A stretch of 8,584 bases of DNA from CAVTHK01 sp964552235 (GCA_964552235.1 CAZKGO010000162.1:1-8584), one strand, 5' to 3'. Positions 1 to 6,365 are shown, counted from the stretch's first letter. The notes: a model not told the origin generated them from the sequence alone. Program-made: numbers and translations.

Positions 1-130
1 GCTCCCCGTAGTAGGGGTCGATAAAGACCAGGCGCATGGGCTTCTGCTGGGCGAATACCGGAGTGACCGCCACAGCAAGGGCGACGGCGACAAGCGTCAT
101 CCGTGCGCGGCCGGATCGGACTTTTTTCAT
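1..130 (-). CDS. Exported protein, N-terminal fragment (possible ABC solute-binding protein)
   Basis: Only the first 43 codons are inside the window; the rest lies beyond the left edge. The translation starts MKKVRSGRARM, followed by a hydrophobic alanine/valine-rich stretch (about residues 12-25) and a likely signal peptidase I site after Val-Phe-Ala, just before QQKPM. The mature protein opens with a beta-strand-like MRLVFIDPYYGE. The start at 130 is supported by a strong Shine-Dalgarno, AGGAGGAG (minus strand, 138-145), 7 nt upstream. A basic N-terminus, a hydrophobic core and a short strand right after the cleavage site are what periplasmic sugar-binding proteins look like, and an ABC permease lies elsewhere in the window, but so little of the mature protein is visible that this is a guess. 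That the protein is exported is well supported. Confidence 0.75.
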   Translation of the reverse strand, partial: MKKVRSGRARMTLVAVALAVAVTPVFAQQKPMRLVFIDPYYGE

Positions 131-185
131 AGCCTGGCTCCTCCTGTTCGTTGTTTCCGCCGGTTCATGACCAGCGCTCGCCGTC

Positions 186-214
186 TTCATAGCACAGGCT
201 GCGGCCAAATGCAA
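186..214 (-). promoter_or_regulatory. Putative promoter of the exported-protein gene
   Basis: Read on the minus strand there is TTGCAT (209-214), a 17-nt spacer and TATGAA (186-191), preceded by TGC to give an extended -10, TGCTATGAA. The predicted transcript would start near 179 and carry a leader of about 50 nt containing the Shine-Dalgarno at 138-145. The region is noticeably less GC-rich than the genes around it. This is consensus matching by eye only. Confidence 0.4.
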
Positions 215-385
215 GCAGAAAGTTATCAACTTCGAATCGCGTTGTTTCAAAAGTGTTCGGAAAGGGCGGGTTTTGTGAGCCGTCCGCGCGCCAGGCCGAA
301 TGTTTCTGATCGTTCGCCGGGGGCAGCGCCCGCCGCCGGGCCGGCCAGCAACTCCCCGATCCGACCGCTCGTGGTATGCCGCGTC

Positions 386-871
386 TCAGCCCGCCACTTC
401 CCGTAGGAAGACGCAGAATTTCTCGACTTCGGGCCGGAATGCCGCGAACACCTCGCGCGCCCGCTGGGCAAGCGCCGCGACACGACCGCCGTCCAGCTCG
501 TAGCCGTAGATGTTGCGGACCACGTAACAAAAGGTCAGCAGCTCCTGAAGGTCACGGCAGATGGCCACACTGAGCACGGCAGGCCTGACTCCCGGGATTT
601 GCAGGCTCATGCTGTTCAGCAGCCTGCGGTGCCATTCATCGCCCGGCGACAGGCCGCCGTTGAGGTCGCTCGCGATGCGTTCGAATATGCGCTCGCATCC
701 CGCATAGAAGTTGTGGAGCTTGAGCGCGGCGCTTTCGATGTAGACCTGCCTTGCCGCTCCGCTTTCGGGCATCGCGGACGCCGTCTGGCGCAGGGCTTCC
801 ACGAGATCGGCGAGCAATCGCAGCTCGTGCTCGATTTCCGCTGCCAGCTCCGGAAGCCTATCGCGCCTCAT
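386..871 (-). CDS. HEPN-domain protein, HepT-like toxin, with altered catalytic motif
   Basis: A 161-residue, largely helical protein. The segment with LHNFYAGCERIFERIA (about residues 52-67), then DEWHRRLL and IPGVRP, resembles the HepT-like ribonuclease toxins that pair with MNT-type nucleotidyltransferases. In that family the core motif is R-x4-[H/N]-x-Y, typically written FRHxxRNxY as I recall it. Here it reads FCYVVRNIYGYELD (residues 114-127): Arg119, Asn120 and Tyr122 are kept, but the first Arg is Cys115 and the next His is Tyr116. The protein may therefore be a weakened or inactive RNase. The MNT partner lies immediately upstream and overlaps by 14 nt (858-871), the usual operon arrangement. 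The ATG at 871 has a GGGA-type ribosome site inside the upstream gene. In known pairs the MNT protein AMPylates a HepT tyrosine near this motif; whether that happens here is inference. Confidence 0.82.
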   Translation of the reverse strand: MRRDRLPELAAEIEHELRLLADLVEALRQTASAMPESGAARQVYIESAALKLHNFYAGCERIFERIASDLNGGLSPGDEWHRRLLNSMSLQIPGVRPAVLSVAICRDLQELLTFCYVVRNIYGYELDGGRVAALAQRAREVFAAFRPEVEKFCVFLREVAG

Positions 872-1214
872 GCAGCAACATCCCTTGCTCGATTCGCGAC
901 TTCAGTCGCTGCGGCACCCGCTCGATCGGCTTGAGGTCCACTGAAAACCGCGTCTTCATCATCAGGTCGCCGAGCGCCTCGAAGAACCGCTCCGGGGCAA
1001 GGCCTTCGACACCCAGATCGATGTCGGAGCGCGGGTCGAACCGACCGGGCTCGACGACGCTGCCGAAAGCCAGCACACGAGCGGCCCCGTACTCCGTTGC
1101 GAGGACGCGAGCCAGCCTGCGGGCCTCACCGAGGGCCGCCAGGCGCAAGCGCTCGTTCGACCGCGACTCCTCGGCTGTGAGCTCGGCCCAATGTTCCTTG
1201 TAGCTGGCGCTCAT
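858..1214 (-). CDS. MNT-type nucleotidyltransferase, MntA-like antitoxin
   Basis: A 118-residue minimal nucleotidyltransferase. The Pol-beta-fold signature is complete: Gly51-Ser52 (FGSVVEPGRFDPRSDIDLGV), the metal-binding pair Asp64 and Asp66, and a likely third Asp93 in SVDLKP. Proteins of this type pair with HEPN toxins and, in studied cases such as MntA-HepT, neutralise them by adding AMP to a tyrosine. The stop overlaps the HEPN start, so the two are translationally coupled. I chose the ATG at 1214, with GGAG about 8 nt upstream, over a TTG at 1253 that would add 13 unconserved residues; that TTG is also the start of a TTGACC box (1248-1253) that could be a -35, although its partner TGCACT (1225-1230) is poor. 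The vapC stop is 55 nt upstream, so read-through from the vapBC promoter is also possible. Confidence 0.87.
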   Translation of the reverse strand: MSASYKEHWAELTAEESRSNERLRLAALGEARRLARVLATEYGAARVLAFGSVVEPGRFDPRSDIDLGVEGLAPERFFEALGDLMMKTRFSVDLKPIERVPQRLKSRIEQGMLLHEAR

Positions 1215-1269
1215 ATCCGGCTCCAGTGCAGTGGGGGCGCCACCGGCGGTCAACGGCAGCGACGATCCG

Positions 1270-1656
1270 CTACCAGATCGTGCGCACTAAGGCCAGATCG
1301 CGCAGCAGCTCGTCTTTCGTGATCAGCGGCGCTCGCAAGTGCAGCGCGGCCGCCACGATGAACCGGTCGGCCGGATCGGAGTGCATCCGCAGGCTGTCCG
1401 CCCTGACGGCGATCTCCGCCGTCAGAGGCGCCTCGACTATTCTCGGGATCGACAGCACGGCACGGACCCAGTCGGCCACCGCCAGGCTCTGCCTCAGCGC
1501 AAACCGACCCTTCCGCACGAGCAGCGCCGTCTCCCAGAAGACGATCGAAGGGACGACGACCTGGTCCGTCTTCTCAATGGCGGTCATGGCCTTTCTGCTG
1601 ACGAGCTCCGGTTGCAGAGTCCACCAGAGGAGCGCGTGCGTGTCGAGGACGATCAT
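1270..1656 (-). CDS. vapC: VapC-type PIN-domain ribonuclease toxin
   Basis: A 128-residue PIN-domain protein. It opens MIVLDTHALLWW, the signature of the VapC subgroup that includes Sll0205-like proteins. The acidic residues expected to hold the active-site metal are present: Asp5, Glu42 (FWETALL), Asp94/Asp97 (SDPADRFIVAAAL) and Asp115 (LITKDEL). Toxins of this family cut RNA, usually tRNA or rRNA at specific sites; the target here cannot be read from sequence. The start at 1656 overlaps the antitoxin stop as ATGA (1653-1656), the typical coupling of antitoxin to toxin. An in-frame ATG at 1668 would add only four residues. The gene looks intact, in contrast to the decayed genes upstream of the pair. 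Confidence 0.9.
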   Translation of the reverse strand: MIVLDTHALLWWTLQPELVSRKAMTAIEKTDQVVVPSIVFWETALLVRKGRFALRQSLAVADWVRAVLSIPRIVEAPLTAEIAVRADSLRMHSDPADRFIVAAALHLRAPLITKDELLRDLALVRTIW

Positions 1657-1916
1657 GCCTGCTTCCATCCGGCGAGCTTCTCGGTCGGCTCGAGAAAAGC
1701 CCGCTCGTCCACGAGCATCCCGCCTTGGCCTCGGCGCAGGTCGGCAAGGATCTTCCGCTCGATCTCGCGGTCGCTGTCCGCAGGGACCAACCGCGCGACC
1801 GGCTTGCCGCGCTTGGTCACCAGGATCGGGCGATGCGTCCGCGCGACCTCGTCGATCAGGGCGAGACACTTCTGTTTGAACACGCCCGCGGGAACGACCG
1901 TGCCCTTTCTGTTCAT
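1653..1916 (-). CDS. vapB: Phd/YefM-family (VapB-type) antitoxin
   Basis: An 87-residue protein with the Phd/YefM DNA-binding fold near its N-terminus. The pattern FKQKCLALIDEV followed by RPILVTKRGKPVARLVP (residues about 13-45) is diagnostic. The C-terminal tail, with ILADLRRGQGGMLVDE, is the part expected to wrap the PIN toxin. The gene is coupled to vapC by a 4-nt overlap. Two ATG codons six nucleotides apart (1922 and 1916) could start it. A stop codon (TAG, 1926-1928) lies directly upstream in frame, so nothing longer is possible. I prefer 1916 because a promoter-like -10 box ends at 1923 and no Shine-Dalgarno is visible, which suggests a leaderless transcript. Autorepression through the repeat over the start is expected for this family. 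Confidence 0.88.
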   Translation of the reverse strand: MNRKGTVVPAGVFKQKCLALIDEVARTHRPILVTKRGKPVARLVPADSDREIERKILADLRRGQGGMLVDERAFLEPTEKLAGWKQA

Positions 1917-1936
1917 GGACATAGTCTATGGACATA
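1915..1936. repeat. Nested direct and inverted repeat over the vapB start, likely autoregulatory operator
   Basis: The plus strand shows ATGGACATA twice, at 1915-1923 and 1928-1936 (13-bp period, slightly more than one helical turn). Between and across them lies a perfect inverted repeat, CATAG-T-CTATG (1920-1930). It overlaps both candidate vapB start codons and the putative -10 box, where antitoxin dimers of Phd/VapB operons normally bind. The AT-rich composition stands out against the surrounding GC-rich DNA. Confidence 0.55.
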
Positions 1937-1952
1937 TCACGCACTGCGTCAA
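1923..1952 (-). promoter_or_regulatory. Putative vapBC promoter
   Basis: Minus-strand reading gives TTGACG (1947-1952), an 18-nt spacer and TAGACT (1923-1928). The -35 matches five of six consensus bases and the -10 four of six. Transcription would begin about 1915-1917, essentially at the ATG at 1916, so the message would have no leader. The -10 box lies inside the repeat assigned as operator. Confidence 0.55.
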
Positions 1953-1979
1953 GCGCTGCCGTCGCACCCCCGAGGCCGT

Positions 1980-2311
1980 TCAGCCTTCGCGGCCGACCTG
2001 CGGGTCAGTGTGAGCGATCAAGGCGAGGTTGGCGGCCGCCAGCAGCTCGGGCGGCCGCCGGACGTCGATCTGCTGGCGGCCGGCAAGCGTTCGCAGCTCG
2101 TCCTCGCTCACGAATAAGGTGCGGTTGAACGGCGCCAGCTCCCGGCCGGTCGGCAGGGTCGGACGGCCTTCGCGCTCGAGGCGGTCGGCGTCCTCGTCGC
2201 TCAACAGGCCTGGGCTGCGTCCAGGAGAACGCGCCGCAGCCTGAACCACGGGCCGTGGCTCGTGTGGCGCCGGCGGTATTCCCACGCCCGGATCAACGCC
2301 GGCTCACGCAT
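1980..2311 (-). pseudogene. Frameshifted small gene, unknown function
   Basis: Two adjacent frames read like two halves of one protein. The first (2201-2311, ATG at 2311) encodes MREPALIRAWEYRRRHTSHG and continues PWFRLRRVLLDAAQAC before a TGA at 2201-2203. The second frame, open down to the TGA at 1980-1982, takes up at about 2205 with LLSDEDADRLEREGRPTLP, then ELAPFNRTLFVSEDEL. Joined, they give a compact protein of about 110 residues. The full span is 332 nt, one base short of a whole number of codons, consistent with a single-base loss around 2203-2212. Small proteins of this style occur beside nucleotidyltransferase-like genes as I recall, and the AbiEii-like remnant ends only 29 nt upstream, but I cannot name the family. 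A sequencing or assembly error could produce the same picture. Confidence 0.55.
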
Positions 2312-2340
2312 CTTTCGTACGCGCTCGTGCAGGACCTCGT

Positions 2341-2763
2341 TTACGTCGCGGGTTCCGCCTTGTCCAGGCGCGCGACCAGCCCGGCGGCGAGAGCCCGGTG
2401 CGGCGTCGGGTCAGGCATCGAGGCCATCGGCCTCAGGAGCGCGAGGGCGGCGAGGCTCGAGCGCGCCACGTGGCGGAGCTCGGGAGGCCATCGCTTGTGT
2501 GATGCCTCGAGCTCGTCGATATCGGCCGGCTCGCACAGCAGCAGCGCAAGCGCCACGAGAAGGTCCCGGTCGCCCTTGACGCCGCTGCGGTCGGTGATGA
2601 GTCTCTCCAGCGGGAGCCCCGCGGGGCGCGGCACCGGGATCGTGAGCCCCTCGGCTGTAACCGGCTTGCCCGGACGCAGCAGCGACAGCCGGCCGAACAC
2701 AAGGAGCGGCAGGTCACTGTCCTCGAAGACGCAGGTCTTGCCCGGCCGCTGCGTCGTGTCCAT
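2341..2763 (-). pseudogene. C-terminal part of an AbiEii-like nucleotidyltransferase, 5' end missing
   Basis: From the ATG at 2763 to a TAA at 2341-2343 there are 140 codons. They include PLLVFGRLSLLRPGKPV, then a VPRPAGLPLERLITDRSG stretch and KGDRDLLVALALLL, resembling the C-terminal half of AbiEii/AbiGii-type and related nucleotidyltransferase proteins (conserved PRPxG, then K-x-x-RDL). The protein-like sequence continues upstream of the ATG in the same frame (VPTRPDLIGLKFIG) to about 2850, where it runs into the 3' end of the epimerase gene. The N-terminal Gly-Ser...Asp-x-Asp catalytic domain is nowhere in the window. No Shine-Dalgarno precedes the ATG at 2763. I read this as a 5'-truncated remnant left at a recombination junction. 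It could instead be a free-standing protein, and the family assignment comes from memory. Confidence 0.55.
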
Positions 2764-2857
2764 GCCGATGAACTTGAGTCCGATCAGGTCCGGCCTCGTC
2801 GGAACCGAGACTCTCGGCTCTTCGGGCGAAGGTCTCAAGCCGCCTACCTCGCGCAGC

Positions 2858-4060
2858 CTACGCCGGCAGCGGCACGCCCTTGCGCAGCATCTCCTCCAGC
2901 AGCAGGTGGGTGTAGAGCTGCGCCCGCGGCAGATGGAACGGTCCCTTCCAGTTGTTGCCCTTGAGGTCGAGCGCCACCGAGCCGTCGCGGTGCAGGTAGC
3001 CGAACCACTCGCCGTGCTCGCCGTCGGGAAAGCGCGCGAGCGACCAGTCGAGCACCTTGTCGAACCACTCGGCGTAGGACGAGCGACCGGTGAGCGCATA
3101 GGCGAGCAGCGTCGCGTAGATCGCCTCGGTGTGGGGCCACCAGTACTTCATGTCCCACTCGACCTGCTCGGGCTGGCGGCCTTCGAGGTCGACAAAGGAG
3201 AACAGCCCGCCGTGCACCGGGTCCCACCCCAGCTCGAGCGACCAGTCGAGGATCGGCAGCGAACGCTCGAGCAACCGGCGATCGCCGCGCAGCCGCGCCT
3301 CGCTCATGAGGAACCAGCTGGTCTCGATCGCGTGGCCCGGGTTCACGCAGCGGCCGACCGGGCCGTCGAGCATCTCGCCCGCCGGGCCGACGGTCTCCAG
3401 CAGCGCGCGCCGGTCAGGCTTGAGGAAGAGGTCGAAGATCTCGGCCGCGCAGCGGTCGATCAGGGCACTGTACGACGCCGCGCGCGAAGGGTCGGCCTCC
3501 CGCAGGATCTGGTAGGTAGCCACCCGGATCATTGCGACCGCGTGGGAGCGCGCCCGGAACGCATCGGGAAAGAACTTCGGCGCCAACGCGCCCGGCGTCG
3601 AAAGCAGGCGCTCGACCAGCTCCATGAGGGCGCGGGCGCGCTCCACGCGCGCGGCGTCGCCGGCTGCGCGGCCGTACTCGGCAAAGGCGACGGCGGCAAA
3701 GGTCTCGGCGTAGATGTAGCGGCGCAGACGCAGCGGCTTGCCGTCGCGGGTAAGGGTGAAGTAGATGCGTCCCTCGGGCGAAGTCCCGCGGCTCTCGATG
3801 AACTCGATGCCGTGGCGCGCGAGATCCAGCCACTCCGGCCGCTTTTCAAGCGTGTTGTAGAGGCGCGCGAGCAGCCACGTGAAGCGGCCCTGCACCCAGC
3901 CGCCCTTGTCGCCGGAGAGCGGCTCGCCACGGCGGTCGACGAAGGTGGCGAACCCGCCGTGCTCGCGGTCGACGCAGTGGTCGATCCAGAACGGAAGCGT
4001 GTCCTCGAGGAGCGCGCTCTTGAACGAAGCGCTCAGGCTGCGCAGACGGTCGCTGTCCAT
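2858..4060 (-). CDS. N-acylglucosamine 2-epimerase (AGE/RenBP family)
   Basis: A 400-residue protein, normal for the family, predicted to be a cytosolic (alpha/alpha)6-barrel. Family members interconvert N-acetylglucosamine and N-acetylmannosamine; relatives epimerise other sugars such as cellobiose or mannose. Recognisable blocks are GWVQGRFTWLLARLYN (residues 54-69), CVNPGHAIETSWF (238-250), KYWWPHTEAIYA (305-316) and GNNWKGPFHLPRAQ (368-381). By comparison with RenBP and Anabaena AGE, Arg59, His243, Glu246 and His376 are the expected catalytic or substrate residues and all are present. The start at 4060 is fixed by a strong Shine-Dalgarno, GAGGAGG (4065-4071), 4 nt upstream. It lies 38 nt downstream of the glycyl radical enzyme gene on the same strand, probably one transcript. 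Together with the divergent NAL-like gene it suggests sialic-acid-type amino-sugar catabolism. The substrate is inferred. Confidence 0.9.
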   Translation of the reverse strand: MDSDRLRSLSASFKSALLEDTLPFWIDHCVDREHGGFATFVDRRGEPLSGDKGGWVQGRFTWLLARLYNTLEKRPEWLDLARHGIEFIESRGTSPEGRIYFTLTRDGKPLRLRRYIYAETFAAVAFAEYGRAAGDAARVERARALMELVERLLSTPGALAPKFFPDAFRARSHAVAMIRVATYQILREADPSRAASYSALIDRCAAEIFDLFLKPDRRALLETVGPAGEMLDGPVGRCVNPGHAIETSWFLMSEARLRGDRRLLERSLPILDWSLELGWDPVHGGLFSFVDLEGRQPEQVEWDMKYWWPHTEAIYATLLAYALTGRSSYAEWFDKVLDWSLARFPDGEHGEWFGYLHRDGSVALDLKGNNWKGPFHLPRAQLYTHLLLEEMLRKGVPLPA

Positions 4061-4098
4061 GGGGCCTCCTCGCGGCGGGCGCTCCGAAAGGCGGGGCG

Positions 4099-6273
4099 CT
4101 ATCCCTCGTCGATGATGCGGTCTACCACGAGCTGCCGGAACTCGGGCGAGAGCGCGGCAAAGTAGGCGGTGAAGCCCGTCACCCGCACGACCAGGTCCGG
4201 GTGCTTCGAGGGGTCGGCGTGGGCCTCGCGGATCTTCCCGGCGTCGATCACGTTGATGTTGAAGAGCGTCCCGCCGAGCTCGAAGTGCGTGCGGATCAGG
4301 GCCGCCACCTTGGCGATGCCCTCTTCGCCCTTCGCGACGCCGGGGTCGAGCTCGAGCTGTATCGGCGCCGTGTTGCCGTAGCCCGGCTGGATCTTGGCGA
4401 TCGCCTGCGCCATGAGCGTGGGAGCGCAGTCGCGCGCAAAGCCCGGGTCGGGATTCGCGCCGTGCGAGATGGGAGCCTTCGCATGGCGCCCGTTAGGCGT
4501 TGCGCCGGCGGCCTTGCCCATGCTGATCGTGTTGGACCAGCTGAACCAGCCCGGGATCATGGTACGGCCGCCGGGCGTCGGTCCCGCCTTGACCAGCTCG
4601 GTGAACCTGCGCGAGAGGCGCAGCGCCCACTTCTCGCCGAGCGAGCCCGGCTGCCCGTAGCGCTCGCCGCCGGCGAGCATGAGGCGCACCCGCTCGCCCT
4701 CGACGCCGGCAAAGTCCGCGCGCAGGTGCGCGGCCAGCTCGTCCCACGTGAGACGGCCCTCTCGTTCGATCCGCTGCTCGATCGCCGCGAACGAGTCGGC
4801 GACCGTGGCCAGCGCCGAGCCGTCGACGCACATGTTGTACATCTCGACGCCGCCGTCGGTGACGTCGACGCCCTTCTCGATCGGCCCGTAGCAGAGCAGG
4901 TTCAGCATCAGCTCGGGGCTGTTGTCTTTCTGGTGGGCGAGGTGGAAGTCGAGCCCCTGGGCTACGACGGCTACGGCGCGCTCGAGGTGGGCCTCGAAGC
5001 GGCGCCACAGCTCCTCGGCGGTGCGCTCGGCGGCCGGCCGCGCCATCGTTTCCCAGAACGCCGTCTCGAACACCCTGGCCGTGTTGATCTTGACGCAGTC
5101 GTTGAGCGTGTATTCGCGGCCCGGCAGCGCCATCCAGTGGCAGCCCACCGCGATGCGCTGGCGCGCCAGCTCGACGGGATATCCGTTGCGCGCAAAGCCC
5201 TCGACCAGCGACTTGTCCCCGGAGTAGCGCGGCCAGCCGAGGCGGTCTTCGAAAAGGTGGCGCACGCTCTTGAGGAACAGCTCGTTGTCGAGGCCCTCGT
5301 GCACGCGGATCGTGAGGTTCGCCGACACGCCCATGCGGTGCGCGGCCTCGAGGATCAGGAACGAGACGCGGGACGCCACGTCGCGGCCGTCGGGCCCAGG
5401 CCCGCCGATCTGGTAATAGTGCGCATCGTTGAGGAGAAGACAGGCAACGAAGAAGGTCGCGGCCTCGTCGTCGATTCTGCCCTCGGCGAGGTCCCGTTCG
5501 TAGTAGGGGCGCAGCAGCTCGTCGAGCTGACCGCCGGCGCCGTCGCGGTTGTAGGTGCGTGAGGCCATGTTGTACCAGGCGATCCACTGGCAGGCCTCGC
5601 GCAGCGTGCGCGGGGCGCCGCTCGCCAGCCACTCGTTGACCGCGGCCATTTCGGCCAGGTTGCGCCGCAGCTCCGGCCGCCCCTCGACGCGCTCGGCCTC
5701 GCGGATCGCCGTGACCGTGCGCCGGATCCAGCTCTGCACGCCGAGGATCGTGTCCTCCTCGGCCTGGTAGAAAGCGGCTTTGTCTGGACCGTGCGATGCG
5801 CGGCAGCGGCGCACCTTTTCCAGCAGCCCGCCCCAGCCCAGCTCGAGCCCGATGCGGTAGTCCGGGGCGAAGTGCGCATCCGAGCCGATGCCGGGGATGA
5901 TCCCGTAGAGCTCGTGAAGCGGCTTCAGGGGCGCGTAGTCGAACTCCGGCTTCCACCTGACGGGCCGCAGGCGCGACATGAAGAACATCCAGCGTCCGGC
6001 GAGGGCGTCCAGCGGATCGACGTAGGTCGGGTGGCACTCCATGAGCGAGCGGAAGTTGCGCGCCCAGCCCTCGAGGCCGTAGAAGCTGCCGTCGGGATGG
6101 TTGGGGATCGGCTTCCACTCGAAGCCCGCGGGAGGCAGGACGGTCCCGTAGTCGTCCTCGTCCATCGGCCCGTACTTCGCGAGCTTTTCCTGCGTCTGGC
6201 TGATCTTCTTCTCGCGCAGCATGCGGATGCGGTCCGCGTAGGAGAGCTCTGCTGCGGCCACGGATGAGCCCAT
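4099..6273 (-). CDS. Glycyl radical enzyme, PFL-like family, substrate unknown
   Basis: A 724-residue oxygen-sensitive radical enzyme. The C-terminal glycyl radical loop reads VRVTGFTAYF, with the radical glycine at residue 700; most relatives have Tyr where Phe follows that Gly. Upstream blocks typical of the fold are GATPNGRHAKAPISHG (about 590-605), APIQLELDP and GGTLFNINVID. The thiyl cysteine is probably Cys378, in VGCHWMALPGREYTLND. It is Gly-Cys rather than the Cys-Cys of pyruvate formate-lyase, and lacks the Cys-x-Glu of glycerol dehydratase, choline lyase and related enzymes, so I do not assign PFL activity. The ATG at 6273 has GAGG close upstream; a TTG at 6309 would extend it by 12 residues but that TTG lies in a -35-like TTGACC. 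Probably cotranscribed with the epimerase. A radical-SAM activase is required in this family and none is in the window. Confidence 0.92.
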   Translation of the reverse strand: MGSSVAAAELSYADRIRMLREKKISQTQEKLAKYGPMDEDDYGTVLPPAGFEWKPIPNHPDGSFYGLEGWARNFRSLMECHPTYVDPLDALAGRWMFFMSRLRPVRWKPEFDYAPLKPLHELYGIIPGIGSDAHFAPDYRIGLELGWGGLLEKVRRCRASHGPDKAAFYQAEEDTILGVQSWIRRTVTAIREAERVEGRPELRRNLAEMAAVNEWLASGAPRTLREACQWIAWYNMASRTYNRDGAGGQLDELLRPYYERDLAEGRIDDEAATFFVACLLLNDAHYYQIGGPGPDGRDVASRVSFLILEAAHRMGVSANLTIRVHEGLDNELFLKSVRHLFEDRLGWPRYSGDKSLVEGFARNGYPVELARQRIAVGCHWMALPGREYTLNDCVKINTARVFETAFWETMARPAAERTAEELWRRFEAHLERAVAVVAQGLDFHLAHQKDNSPELMLNLLCYGPIEKGVDVTDGGVEMYNMCVDGSALATVADSFAAIEQRIEREGRLTWDELAAHLRADFAGVEGERVRLMLAGGERYGQPGSLGEKWALRLSRRFTELVKAGPTPGGRTMIPGWFSWSNTISMGKAAGATPNGRHAKAPISHGANPDPGFARDCAPTLMAQAIAKIQPGYGNTAPIQLELDPGVAKGEEGIAKVAALIRTHFELGGTLFNINVIDAGKIREAHADPSKHPDLVVRVTGFTAYFAALSPEFRQLVVDRIIDEG

Positions 6274-6279
6274 GGCCTC

Positions 6280-6309
6280 AAGGTAGGCGGGGCGCGCCTG
6301 CGGGGTCAA
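6280..6309 (-). promoter_or_regulatory. Putative promoter of the glycyl radical enzyme-epimerase operon
   Basis: On the minus strand TTGACC (6304-6309) is followed after 18 nt by TACCTT (6280-6285), and the ATG begins 6 nt later at 6273. The -35 is good and the -10 poor. If used, the message would be nearly leaderless, though GAGG between box and ATG could also act as a ribosome site. It shares a 92-bp control region with the divergent aldolase promoter. Confidence 0.35.
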
Positions 6310-6311
6310 GA

Positions 6312-6323
6312 GTACGCTCGTAC
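6312..6323. repeat. Inverted repeat in the divergent control region, candidate operator
   Basis: GTACG-CT-CGTAC is a perfect 5-bp-arm dyad. It lies between the two outward-facing promoter candidates, just upstream of the -35 of each. The same GTAC half-site pairs occur in the control region of the permease gene. Confidence 0.35.
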
Positions 6324-6328
6324 CGGGA

Positions 6329-6358
6329 TTGCGGCCCCGCCGCGCCGCGTGCTACGGT
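6329..6358 (+). promoter_or_regulatory. Putative promoter of the aldolase gene
   Basis: TTGCGG (6329-6334), an 18-nt spacer and TACGGT (6353-6358), the latter preceded by TGC as an extended -10. The ATG at 6366 follows 7 nt later and no Shine-Dalgarno is visible, so transcription would begin at or next to the start codon. Confidence 0.45.
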
Positions 6359-6365
6359 CGCGGCC

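Noticed and set aside
131..385. A further gene between the exported-protein gene and the HEPN gene
   Set aside because: The short frames here are Arg/Pro-rich without ribosome sites; the region is better explained as the promoter and leader of the exported-protein gene plus the HEPN 3' flank.
1251..1253. TTG as a start for the MNT nucleotidyltransferase
   Set aside because: It adds 13 unconserved residues, while an ATG at 1214 has a ribosome site; the TTG is part of TTGACC.
2255..4165. A 636-codon open frame on the plus strand, antisense to the epimerase gene
   Set aside because: It is composition-driven: rich in Arg, Ala, Glu and Pro without domain-like patterns, starts with GTG and lies opposite a gene with all AGE motifs.
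4201..5562. A 453-codon plus-strand frame opposite the glycyl radical enzyme
   Set aside because: High-GC shadow; low-complexity Arg/Val/Ala translation, while the minus-strand frame carries a full conserved enzyme.
4493..6118. A 541-codon minus-strand frame inside the glycyl radical enzyme gene
   Set aside because: Same-strand frame shadow with an Arg/Pro/Ala-rich translation and no recognisable motif.
6307..6309. TTG as a start for the glycyl radical enzyme
   Set aside because: The ATG at 6273 is better placed and the TTG lies in a -35-like TTGACC; the extra 12 residues look unrelated to the domain.
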